From positions 20,045 to 84,044 of the forward strand of contig JAKIVS010000007.1 in NCBI GenBank assembly GCA_022750435.1: DNA of 64,000 nucleotides, written 5' to 3'. The DNA comes from Thermoplasmata archaeon. GTDB taxonomy: Archaea; Thermoplasmatota; Thermoplasmata; Lutacidiplasmatales; UBA184. The notes below the pieces were generated by a model. The model did no database searches. It saw only the letters and a list, made by a program, of their open reading frames with translations, and was not told the origin of the DNA. A program made the position numbers and the translations under genes. Of this stretch, positions 9,180-16,422 are shown one piece after another (positions within the stretch are counted from its first letter, which is position 1; every line of letters begins with the position of its first letter).

Positions 9180-9919
9180 CGGTCTCCGTCCGCTACCCGG
9201 GGCGACCGACCCGAGTGCGGGTCCTCGAGCGGCCGAATCGCTTCCTCGTGGTCGTCCGGGACGACAACGGCCGTGTTCGGCGCGCCCACCTCCCAAACCC
9301 TGGTCGGATGGAAGAGCTCCTGATCCCGGGGGAGACCATCGGATGGGTCGTGCCGGCACCGGCCGGCCGGAACCGGTCGACGGACTCGACGCTCGTCGCC
9401 GTCCGCCACGGCCGCACTCCGGTCTCCGTGGACACCGGGATCGCCACGCGACTCCTCGGGCAGGCCCTCGGGGCCGGAGCGCTCGTGGGGATCCGGAAGG
9501 GCCCGTGGCGACCGGAGGTTCGGCAGGGTCGTCACCGGTTCGACTTCGGGATTCCGGACCGCGGCGGAACGGGGTGGCGGTCCCTGCTCGAGGTGAAGAG
9601 CTCCAACCTTCGGGTCGGATCGACCGCGCTGTTTCCCGACGCGCCGACGGAGCGAGGGCGCCGCCACCTGGAGGCCCTGGCCGGATTCGTCGGGAACGGT
9701 CGGACGGCCGACGTCGTCTTCGCGATCCAGCGGGACGACGTGACGGAGTTCCGTCCCAACACCGCGCTCGACCCGGCGTTCTCGGTCGCCCTCCAGAGCG
9801 CCCGGGACGCGGGGGTCCGACTTCGCGCCATCACGCTTCGCGTCCGTCCCGGCGGCGCCACGCTTGGCCGTCCGGTCCCGGTCGTCCTCTCGTCGAACGC
9901 CGCGCTCGCGTCGTACTAA
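9176..9919 (+). CDS. sfsA: SfsA family protein (sugar fermentation stimulation homologue)
   Basis: A 247-residue SfsA homologue. Typical blocks are [15 protein letters not shown], a DTGIATRLL segment, FDFGI and the LLEVKSSNL strand, whose D...ExK arrangement is the PD-(D/E)XK-like core of this family, then [16 protein letters not shown]. SfsA proteins have an N-terminal OB-like part and a nuclease-like C-terminal part; their physiological role in archaea is not settled. The GTG start overlaps the acyl-CoA dehydrogenase stop by 4 nt, so the two are translationally coupled. No other open frame competes in this interval. Confidence 0.9.
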   Translation: MTVSVRYPGRPTRVRVLERPNRFLVVVRDDNGRVRRAHLPNPGRMEELLIPGETIGWVVPAPAGRNRSTDSTLVAVRHGRTPVSVDTGIATRLLGQALGAGALVGIRKGPWRPEVRQGRHRFDFGIPDRGGTGWRSLLEVKSSNLRVGSTALFPDAPTERGRRHLEALAGFVGNGRTADVVFAIQRDDVTEFRPNTALDPAFSVALQSARDAGVRLRAITLRVRPGGATLGRPVPVVLSSNAALASY

Positions 9920-9954
9920 CCTATTTAGTGCTCGGAAACCCATCGGACACTCGG

Positions 9955-10689
9955 ATGAGCGGGCGCCCGACCGCTCCTCCCGGGGCTCCGACGCTCCGGG
10001 TCGAGGTCCTCAAGGAACTGCAACAGCTCATTGACAGCCGCGAGGCCCGGGATCGGCTCGAGAAGAGCCCGCTCGCCGAGGCGAAGGGGAAGGAGCACTG
10101 GGTGCTCCATCTCCTGCTCCGCTCCCAGGAACTCACGACTGCGCACTTCGACACCCTCATCGGGACGGCGTACTCGAACCTCGTCGCGCGTCTGCAGGCC
10201 CTCGACGACCGCCTCGGCCGCCTCGAGGAGCACGACGCGAGCACCGAGGCCGACGTCCGTGCCCGATTGGACTCGCTCGACACGAACCTTCTCGCCCGGG
10301 TCGACAAGGGGCTCGCCGACGGCCACGAGAAGCTCTCCACCGCCCTCCAGGAAGGGCTTGGCCAGAACCTCGACGCGAAGTGGAAGCCGGTGGGGGAGTC
10401 GATCGAGACGTTCGCGCAGGGCTCCCGTCAGATCCTGAAGGACGTCAGCGACACCTACCGGGTCGCGACGCAAACGCGCCTGCTCCTCAACGAGAACGCC
10501 CGACGGATCGTCGACCTGGGGCGGGACATCGTGGCTCTCGAGGAGAGCCTCAAGCTCGTCGTCCAGAAGACCATCGAGGACGGTCTCTCGCCGCTCGAGG
10601 CGCGGGTCGCGGCCCTCGAGACCCATTCGGGGCTCGGAACGCCGACGACCAACGGCGAGCGGCCCGCGACGCCCCCGGCCGAACCGTAG
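9955..10689 (+). CDS. Hypothetical coiled-coil protein
   Basis: A 244-residue protein I do not recognise. Residues about 15-60 are basic and helical (LRVEVLKELQQLIDSREA, then a KGKEHWVLHLLLRSQELT block); residues 70-225 are heptad-rich helix broken into several segments, and the last 25 residues are Pro/Thr-rich. There is no signal peptide or membrane segment, so it is probably cytoplasmic and oligomeric. A CTATTTAG box lies about 30 nt before the ATG at 9955, supporting this start and independent transcription. The phosphopantothenate synthetase gene begins 18 nt after the stop and may be co-transcribed. Confidence 0.7.
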   Translation: MSGRPTAPPGAPTLRVEVLKELQQLIDSREARDRLEKSPLAEAKGKEHWVLHLLLRSQELTTAHFDTLIGTAYSNLVARLQALDDRLGRLEEHDASTEADVRARLDSLDTNLLARVDKGLADGHEKLSTALQEGLGQNLDAKWKPVGESIETFAQGSRQILKDVSDTYRVATQTRLLLNENARRIVDLGRDIVALEESLKLVVQKTIEDGLSPLEARVAALETHSGLGTPTTNGERPATPPAEP

Positions 10690-10707
10690 TCCCGGACCGC
10701 CGCCGGC

Positions 10708-11523
10708 ATGACCCGTCTTTCTCCCCGCCATCCGCGCTACCGGAGCCTGCGAACGAGGGCCCACCTCGGTGCGCTCGCCCGCACGGGCGTGGTCGCGCCG
10801 GAAGGTCTCATCGCCCACGGCCGCGGCGAAGCGTTCGACTACTTCCTCGGCGAGCGCACGACCGCATCGGCGCGGCGCGCCATCCGGGCGGCCGCCGTGT
10901 GGCTCGCGAACGCCGACCACCCGGTCGTCTCGGTCAACGGGAACGTGGCCGCGCTGGCCGCGCCGGCGGTGGCCCGCCTCCAGCGCGCCCGCCCCGGTCT
11001 CTCGGTCGAGGTCAACCTGTTCCACCGCACCCCCGGCCGCGCCCGCCGGATTGCGACCCTCCTACGGTCGGCCGGCGTCCTCGACGTCCTCGGGGTAGTG
11101 CCGAACTCGCGTATCCCGGGATTGCCCAGCGACCGGGCGAGGGTCGACCGGCGCGGAATCCTCGTGGCCGACGTCTGCCTCGTTCCGTTGGAGGACGGGG
11201 ACCGGACCGAAGCGCTCCGGGCGATGGGGAAGCACGTGATCTCCATCGACCTCAACCCGCTCTCCCGGACCTCCGAGACCGCCGACCTCCCGATCGTCGA
11301 CGAGCTGACGCGGGCCCTCGAAGGGCTCGCGGCCGAGCTGGGGAGGTCACGGCGGAGGACGGTGGGGGAGTTCCCGCCGTTCGACGCGCGGGGCGCGCTC
11401 AGGGCGGCGCGGAGGACGATGGCGCGGCGTCTGACCTCGGTCGGAGCACGTCCCCCAACGGCACCGCGATCCGCTCGGCGACCTTCTGCAGGAACCCCGC
11501 GTCGCTCGCGTCGAACACCTTGA
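10708..11523 (+). CDS. 4-phosphopantoate--beta-alanine ligase (archaeal phosphopantothenate synthetase)
   Basis: A 271-residue member of the archaeal family (DUF137/COG1701) that joins 4-phosphopantoate to beta-alanine with ATP, the archaeal route to 4'-phosphopantothenate for CoA. Diagnostic strings are SPRHPRYRSLRTR, APEGLIAHGRGEAFDYFLGE, VVSVNGNVAAL, VNLFHRTPGRARRI and KHVISIDLNPLSRTSETA. The family core is complete by about residue 240. The last 30 residues are Arg/Pro-rich, look unlike the family, and lie wholly over the 3' end of the convergent GAF gene. They may be a natural extension or the result of a lost stop codon. Confidence 0.92.
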   Translation: MTRLSPRHPRYRSLRTRAHLGALARTGVVAPEGLIAHGRGEAFDYFLGERTTASARRAIRAAAVWLANADHPVVSVNGNVAALAAPAVARLQRARPGLSVEVNLFHRTPGRARRIATLLRSAGVLDVLGVVPNSRIPGLPSDRARVDRRGILVADVCLVPLEDGDRTEALRAMGKHVISIDLNPLSRTSETADLPIVDELTRALEGLAAELGRSRRRTVGEFPPFDARGALRAARRTMARRLTSVGARPPTAPRSARRPSAGTPRRSRRTP

Positions 11524-11914
11524 CCCGCGTGCCATCGATGTCGATCTCGCCGAGGACCACGCCGTGGTCCATCACCGGGACGACGATCTCGGCGCGGGTC
11601 TCGAGGAAGCAGGCGAGGTAGTCCGGGTCCACCTGGACGTCGTCCACGACGACGGTGCGGCGCTCCCGGGCAGCCCGGCCGCACACTCCGCGTCCCAGGG
11701 GGATCTCGACATGCTCGGTCGGCTGGTCTCCCTCCCACGCCACGAGGGAGAGGGTCTCCCCGCGGAGGGCGTAGACCCCGATCCATCGGTAGTGGGAGAA
11801 CTCGGCGCGGAGGAAACGGCAGACCTCCTGCAGCGCGTCCTTCCCTTGCAAGTGGGTGAGGATCGAGCCCACGTGCAGGAGCGCGGGCGTCGTCTGCCGG
11901 GGAGGAACCGTCAC
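11399..11914 (-). CDS. GAF-domain protein, free methionine-(R)-sulfoxide reductase-like
   Basis: A 171-residue single GAF domain. GRGVCGRAARERRTVVVDDV, YLACF, EIVVPV and VLGEIDID follow the order seen in free Met-R-sulfoxide reductase (fRMsr/YebR). Cys78 and Cys102 are 24 apart, matching the Cys94/Cys118 pair of the E. coli enzyme; the equivalent of Cys84 is missing (the segment reads EHVEIP). Likely role: repair of free methionine sulfoxide, or else a small-molecule sensor. It begins 22 nt beyond the 3' end of tRNA-Ser on the same strand and has no obvious own TATA box. Its 3' end overlaps the convergent CoA gene by 125 bp. Confidence 0.75.
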   Translation of the reverse strand: MTVPPRQTTPALLHVGSILTHLQGKDALQEVCRFLRAEFSHYRWIGVYALRGETLSLVAWEGDQPTEHVEIPLGRGVCGRAARERRTVVVDDVQVDPDYLACFLETRAEIVVPVMDHGVVLGEIDIDGTRVKVFDASDAGFLQKVAERIAVPLGDVLRPRSDAAPSSSAPP

Positions 11915-11936
11915 GCGCCCGTCCCGGAGGGGAGAG

Positions 11937-12054
11937 CGCCGAGGGGGAGAATTTCGGCCGCACCGGAGCGTCCGGCGGCGGCGTTTGAACTCCCGAGGCG
12001 TATTCCGCCACGAGCTTTCCAGACTCGCGCCGTACCGGACTGAGCCACCTCGGC
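11937..12054 (-). tRNA. tRNA-Ser(GGA) with a probable intron in the T-loop
   Basis: Read on the minus strand, GCCGAGG at 12054-12048 pairs perfectly with CCTCGGC at 11944-11938 (acceptor), with discriminator G at 11937. The anticodon arm CGAGT / CTGGAAA / GCTCG gives anticodon GGA (serine). The long variable arm GGCG-GAATA-CGCC is the class II mark of tRNA-Ser. The T-stem GGGAG (11994-11990) / CTCCC (11949-11945) is perfect, but its loop is 40 nt instead of 7. Removing 33 nt restores a normal TTCAAAT or TTCAATT loop and an 85-nt tRNA. The insert folds into its own hairpins. CCA is not encoded. A GTTATC box lies about 31-36 nt upstream. Confidence 0.85.
11951..11983 (-). other. Probable tRNA intron (33 nt, boundaries uncertain by 1-2 nt)
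   Basis: This segment interrupts the T-loop of tRNA-Ser near positions 57-60. It can fold as GCCGC / GCGGC enclosing CCGGA-CGC-TCCGG, two stacked stems of five pairs each. A textbook bulge-helix-bulge is not obvious; a relaxed form would be needed for cutting by the archaeal splicing endonuclease. Three adjacent cut registers all restore a 7-nt loop, so the ends are approximate. Confidence 0.65.
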
Positions 12055-12084
12055 ACCTCCGGTCCGATGGGACCGGTCGAGGGC

Positions 12085-12090
12085 GATAAC
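12085..12090 (-). promoter_or_regulatory. TATA-like box of tRNA-Ser
   Basis: GTTATC on the minus strand, about 31-36 nt before the mature tRNA 5' end, which would leave a short 5' leader for RNase P. Confidence 0.4.
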
Positions 12091-12115
12091 AGTATCGAAA
12101 CTGGGGAAGCCGACG

Positions 12116-12352
12116 TCAGGGAAGCAGCAGGCTGCCGCACCGCGGGCAGCCGGAGGAGCGCTGCGGGAGCGGGACATCGAGCCCGCACTCCGGGCACGGG
12201 ACGGGGTCGGGACCGAGCAGCGAGAGGCAATCGAAGCAGCTTCCCCCCCGCCGGTCGCTGGGGAGCACCACGAGCTCCTTCCCGCAGAAGGTGCAGTGCT
12301 GGAAGCGGTCGTCGGGACTCGAAAACGCGCGGTGGTCCGCGAACGAAAGCAT
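12116..12352 (-). CDS. Small zinc-ribbon protein
   Basis: A 78-residue protein with four Cys pairs: CTFCGK, CFDC, CPEC and CPRC. This fits two zinc ribbons built as a double treble clef, a frequent archaeal design of unknown specific role (RNA or protein binding is typical). An upstream in-frame ATG at 12382 would add ten residues, but a GCTTATGTAC box at 12377-12386 overlaps that codon and is correctly placed to drive a nearly leaderless mRNA from 12352, so the shorter form is preferred. It lies between the glycosyltransferase gene and tRNA-Ser, all on one strand. Confidence 0.7.
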   Translation of the reverse strand: MLSFADHRAFSSPDDRFQHCTFCGKELVVLPSDRRGGSCFDCLSLLGPDPVPCPECGLDVPLPQRSSGCPRCGSLLLP

Positions 12353-12445
12353 GCGAGGCGCGCGAGCACGGTCCCCGTACATAAGCGCTCGCCAAATCGG
12401 CCCGGGCCGACCGTCCGGAGGGCTCCGGAACGGGGGAAATCAGGG

Positions 12446-13603
12446 TCAGACGGGGACCGTCGGACCCACGGGCCGAGGGTGGGGAATCTCCGCCGGCCGG
12501 TCCTTCGGGATGAAGTCGCCCTTCGACGGCCGGGTGACGAGCGCGTACCACGGGGCGAGGACGTCGACGAGCGCGCCGAGCACGCCGTGGAGGGCGAGGC
12601 GCGGCCACGAGGCGGGGTGGTACAGGTAGCGCCGGTGCAGCCGGTAGCCCTCGACGTAGGCGAACACCATCGACGTCCAGATGAAGCCGGTGAAGACGCC
12701 GGTGACGATCAGGAGCGGGCCGTAGTGGAACGCCACGCTCGCGACGAGCACCGCGACCGATGGGAGAGCGGAGAACCAGGAGAGGGCGGAGTACGCGAGC
12801 GTCGCCTTGCGGCGGAGCGGCACCTCGTCGGAACGTCGGAGTGCGTGCAGGACTCCGTGGACCCACCGTCGACGTTGGCGGAGTTGGTCGCGCATCGAGA
12901 ACGCGCCCTTTTCGTAGGCGAACCCCTTCAGCAGCCCGAACACCGAGCCGAATTCCCGCCGGACGCGGATCTCGAACAGGAGGTCCTCGCCAGGGACGTA
13001 GCCCCGGGCATCCCAGCCGATGGAGTCCTCGACGTCCGCCCGGGTGAGGAAGTGGGAGCCGTGGAAGCCGGACGTCGGGTTCCCGGCGGCGGTCATCGAG
13101 TCGAGCACCCGGAAGTCGTCGTACGAGCGGGTCAGCTCCTGGACGTGGCTCGGGGAGCCCGCCCAGTCGAGCGGATACAGGATCACGCCGGTGCCGACGA
13201 GGCGGTCGCCCCGGGCCACGAAGTCGGAAATCCCTTCGAGCGTGTCTTGGCCGACGCACGTCTCCTCGTCCTGGTGGTAGACCCAGATGAGAGGGTCGGA
13301 GAGCCTCAGGCGGATTCGCTCCTCCGAGGCGAACTGGAGGGCGCGCGCCTTTCCCGAGGTGCCCAGCTTCGTTCGGTACGCCCGGGGGATCACCGTCACG
13401 GTGACCCCTTCGGTCCGCAGCCCCTCGTACAGGTCCGGATCCGTCGCATAGCCGTCGGGTTCGATGAGCAGCCAGACGAGGTAGCGGAATCGGAGCTTCG
13501 GGGTGTTCCGGACCCAGTAGAGGACCGAGCGTACGGTCGTGGCGAGGGCCCGCGGGGACGTTCCGATCGCGGTGACCTGGAAGATCACCGTAGGCGCGCT
13601 CAC
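12446..13603 (-). CDS. Membrane glycosyltransferase, family 2 (egghead-like)
   Basis: A 385-residue GT2 enzyme. The nucleotide-sugar region is residues 5-120 with an acidic YHQDEET motif (112-114); GED at 205-207 is the acceptor-side acid, and QRRRW at 243-247 is the Q(R/Q)xRW motif of processive or membrane GT2 enzymes. Three to four C-terminal membrane helices follow (about 265-350). The order KARALQ, DEET, GED, YEKGAFSMRD, QRRRWVHG resembles the animal egghead/BRE-3 beta-mannosyltransferase family more than cellulose or hyaluronan synthases. It begins at GTG overlapping the stop of the upstream membrane protein (GTGA), implying coupled synthesis. Likely role: lipid-linked or cell-surface glycan synthesis. 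Confidence 0.85.
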   Translation of the reverse strand: MSAPTVIFQVTAIGTSPRALATTVRSVLYWVRNTPKLRFRYLVWLLIEPDGYATDPDLYEGLRTEGVTVTVIPRAYRTKLGTSGKARALQFASEERIRLRLSDPLIWVYHQDEETCVGQDTLEGISDFVARGDRLVGTGVILYPLDWAGSPSHVQELTRSYDDFRVLDSMTAAGNPTSGFHGSHFLTRADVEDSIGWDARGYVPGEDLLFEIRVRREFGSVFGLLKGFAYEKGAFSMRDQLRQRRRWVHGVLHALRRSDEVPLRRKATLAYSALSWFSALPSVAVLVASVAFHYGPLLIVTGVFTGFIWTSMVFAYVEGYRLHRRYLYHPASWPRLALHGVLGALVDVLAPWYALVTRPSKGDFIPKDRPAEIPHPRPVGPTVPV

Positions 13604-14490
13604 GCCGCCTCCGGAAGGTCGAGCGGCCCGGCGGAGAGGATCCGGTGGGTGCCGACGAAGGAAACGACGAAGAATGGAACCGGAATCATCCAGACGAGCG
13701 GAAGACCCGCGAGCCACCAGACCGGCATCGCCTCGTGCGCGAAGAACGCGAGCGTCACCAGGACCGCGCTGATCGCGGCGGCGAGGAGGAGGGTTGTGCC
13801 GAACAGGCGGGGACGGCGGTCGCGCGCCTCGCCGACCGTCTCGTTGTAGCGGGCCACGGTGAAGGCGGCGTACGCCGGCGGAGTCGGTTCGCCCCCGACC
13901 GGGATGGCCCCAGGAGTCGTTGGGCTCCCGGTACGACCCTTCGGCAGAGAATTGGGAGGAACGGCGGCTGGGCCGCTTCCGGAACGGGAGTCGACGCCGG
14001 GACCGGCGCGGAGGAAGGAGAGCTCTTCGGCCGCCCGGTCGAGCTCCGCGCGGAGCGTCGCCACCGAATCCCCGAGGCCCTGGGTCCTCCGCTGGATTGC
14101 CTCGAACTCCGTCGAGATCCCGGCGGCGGCCTCACGGGCGGAAGCGAGTCGGTCGTCGAGGTACGGGCTCGGAGCTCCCCGGGCGTCCCCGAGGGGCGGG
14201 AGCCCTTCGACACCCTCGGCAGCAGGAGACGACGCCCGAGCCGGGGCGCGCGGAACGAGGGCTCCGGGTTCTGCAGGGACGCCAAGGATCCGGTGAATCG
14301 CGTCGAGCTCCGCGAGAACGGTCCGGTACTCGAGCTCGCGTTCGGCACGGGTCGGCCACCGGGCCGTGGGTCGAGGGTCGTTCCGCGCGGGGCCGTCCGA
14401 TGGGAGCGCATCCCGGCTCGGTTCGGACGGGCCGGCTCCGGACGGCGCTCGCGCCCGCTGGTCGCCGAACGTGGCGTTCGCCTCGGTCAC
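13600..14490 (-). CDS. Coiled-coil membrane protein coupled to the glycosyltransferase
   Basis: A 296-residue protein of unknown family. Residues 1-45 are Pro/Ser-rich and disordered, about 48-65 and 110-160 are predicted coiled coil (IHRILG; STEFEAIQRRTQGLGDSVATL), 160-210 are Pro/Gly-rich, and two membrane helices close the protein (about 228-250 and 255-280). Both ends are therefore probably cytoplasmic. The 4-nt overlap with the glycosyltransferase start suggests a partner or scaffold of that enzyme. The ATG at 14490 is the first reasonable start; a 197-bp non-coding stretch precedes it, without a clear TATA box. Confidence 0.65.
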   Translation of the reverse strand: MTEANATFGDQRARAPSGAGPSEPSRDALPSDGPARNDPRPTARWPTRAERELEYRTVLAELDAIHRILGVPAEPGALVPRAPARASSPAAEGVEGLPPLGDARGAPSPYLDDRLASAREAAAGISTEFEAIQRRTQGLGDSVATLRAELDRAAEELSFLRAGPGVDSRSGSGPAAVPPNSLPKGRTGSPTTPGAIPVGGEPTPPAYAAFTVARYNETVGEARDRRPRLFGTTLLLAAAISAVLVTLAFFAHEAMPVWWLAGLPLVWMIPVPFFVVSFVGTHRILSAGPLDLPEAA

Positions 14491-14687
14491 GGGTCCCGGT
14501 GGTGGTGCCCCCTCACGCCGAGCGAGGACCCGGATCCTCGGTTCGGGGGGAGACGCCGAATCGAATTGCGAACCTCTGGGATATCAACCCTCGGCTTGGG
14601 TCGCCAAGTTCCGGACCGAGGCCGACGCTCGGCCGGCCGGTCGCCCGGGCCGGGGCGTTCTCGGGGTGTTCGGCGACTGCGCCGCGC

Positions 14688-15434
14688 CTACGGGTCGCGC
14701 CACCGCGCCTTCAGCCCCGCGATCGCGAGGAGGGCGAGGCTGGACAGGAGGAGGACGGTCCAGTCGATCAGGGCCGAGCCGAGCGAGAGGTGCGTGAGTC
14801 CGAAGGCGCTCTGCATCAGGAACGCCGCGTACGTCGTCGGCGAGAGGTAGGCCAGCCACCGGACCGACGCCGGGATCGCGGTGATCGGGTAGTACACGGG
14901 GGGGAGAACCGTCAGCCCGAGAGAGACCAAGGAGGAGAACACGAACGTCTCTCGGACGTCGGCAAAGAACGTGGCGAGCGTGAACCCGAGGCACGTTGCC
15001 AGCACCCACACCGTCAGGAGGACGCCGAAGATCTCCAACGCGGCAAGGACGGTGACGGGCGCCTCGAACGCCCCCAGGAGGATGAACACGGCGATCCCGG
15101 GCAGCGAATAGACGAGCTCCGAGAACGCGATCCCGACGACGTAGACGGGGGCCTCGACCGGCGAGGCGACGATCACGTCCTGGAACTTCAGGTCCGTCCG
15201 GTAGTGGGACATGTCGGTCTGGAGGGAGGTGCCGACCGAGAGGACCGTGAGGAGCATCCCGCCCGCGATCCCGTAGAGGAACAGGGTGCCCCCGGACGCC
15301 ACCGTGACGAAGAACAGGAAGGAGAGCGGCGAGGCAAGGATGCTGAGCAGGTAGAGCGGCTGCGTCCGCATCGGGACGACGCCGTTCATGTAGGCGAGGG
15401 TCAGCACGCTCCGGAGCCGGTGACGCTCGGTCAT
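14688..15434 (-). CDS. ABC-2 type transporter permease
   Basis: A 248-residue integral membrane protein with six hydrophobic segments, and the LSPTTYAAFLMQ stretch before the last loop typical of ABC-2/DrrB permeases. The ATG overlaps the stop of the ATPase gene (ATGA), so the two form a half-transporter pair that would assemble as a dimer. It is about the normal size for the class. Substrate is unknown; relatives export drugs, lipids or polysaccharides. Given the glycosyltransferase on the same strand downstream, a cell-envelope substrate is possible but unproven. Confidence 0.88.
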   Translation of the reverse strand: MTERHRLRSVLTLAYMNGVVPMRTQPLYLLSILASPLSFLFFVTVASGGTLFLYGIAGGMLLTVLSVGTSLQTDMSHYRTDLKFQDVIVASPVEAPVYVVGIAFSELVYSLPGIAVFILLGAFEAPVTVLAALEIFGVLLTVWVLATCLGFTLATFFADVRETFVFSSLVSLGLTVLPPVYYPITAIPASVRWLAYLSPTTYAAFLMQSAFGLTHLSLGSALIDWTVLLLSSLALLAIAGLKARWRDP

Positions 15435-16372
15435 GCGGCCGTCTCCAACGGCGTGTCGTCCGCGTCGATCGCCTTGCCGACGACCTGGAGGAAGATGTCC
15501 TCGAGCGTGACCGGACCCAGGGAGACACGGGCGCCCTTCGAGAGCGCGAGTTGCGCCAACTCCCTCGCCGGGGCCTCCTTGGCGAAGACGAGGAAGCCGC
15601 CCTCGACCGCACTGACGGTTCCGAACGTTTCGAGTTCCGCGCGGCCGAGAACGCCGCTCACCACCAGCCGGAACGGCTGGCGGACCCGGTCGCGGATCTC
15701 GGTCGGGCTCCCCTCGAGCCGGACCTTGCCACCCTCGAGAAGGGCGAGCCGGCTCGACAACGCCTCCGCCTCGTCGAGGTAGTGGGTCGTCAGGAGCACC
15801 GTACGGCCGTCGTGGATCGCCCGCCGGATGGCGGTCCACACCTCCCTCCGGGCGATCGGGTCGAGCCCGGTTGTCGGTTCGTCGAGGAACAGGACGTCGG
15901 CGTCGGAGGCGAGGACCATCGCGACCATCGCGCGTCGCCGCATCCCGCCGGAGAGGTGGCTGACGAGGCTCTTCCGCACCGACGTCAGGCCGAGCTCCGC
16001 GAGGACGGCGTCGGTCCGCTGGCGCGCATCGTGCGCCTCCGCCCCGCGGATCTTCAGGTAGAGGTACACGAGCTCGTCGACGTTGAGGAAGTAGAGCGGA
16101 CGGGACTCTTGCGGGACCGCCGCGATGCGGAGCCGGACCTTCGAGGTCTCGGTCATCACATCGTGGCCGAGGACGGTCATCGAGCCGGACGTGAGCGCGA
16201 GCTGAGTCGCGCCGATGCGGACGAACGTGGTCTTCCCAGCGCCGTTGCGCCCGATCATCCCGTACACCCGTCCCGCGGGGATGTTCAGGTCGACGCCGGC
16301 GAGGGCCTCGGTCTTCCCGCCGGAGTGGGTGTACGTCTTCGAGACGCCGTGAGCTTCGATGGCGTTGGACAT
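15431..16372 (-). CDS. ABC transporter ATP-binding protein (DrrA/CcmA type)
   Basis: A 313-residue ATPase: Walker A GRNGAGKTT at 41-49, Q-loop in AAVPQES, signature LSGGMRRRA, Walker B VLFLDEPTTGLDP and the switch His in LLTTHYLDEAE. The C-terminal 80 residues form the accessory domain usual in DrrA-like exporters (EDIFLQVVG near the end). It powers the permease encoded immediately downstream. A GTTAAGAAC box is centred about 28 nt before the ATG, giving a leaderless or near-leaderless transcript for the pair. Confidence 0.92.
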   Translation of the reverse strand: MSNAIEAHGVSKTYTHSGGKTEALAGVDLNIPAGRVYGMIGRNGAGKTTFVRIGATQLALTSGSMTVLGHDVMTETSKVRLRIAAVPQESRPLYFLNVDELVYLYLKIRGAEAHDARQRTDAVLAELGLTSVRKSLVSHLSGGMRRRAMVAMVLASDADVLFLDEPTTGLDPIARREVWTAIRRAIHDGRTVLLTTHYLDEAEALSSRLALLEGGKVRLEGSPTEIRDRVRQPFRLVVSGVLGRAELETFGTVSAVEGGFLVFAKEAPARELAQLALSKGARVSLGPVTLEDIFLQVVGKAIDADDTPLETAA

Positions 16373-16422
16373 CGTCGTTCGGCGAGCGAGGCTCGGTTCT
16401 TAACTCGGAAGTTTCGCCGGCG

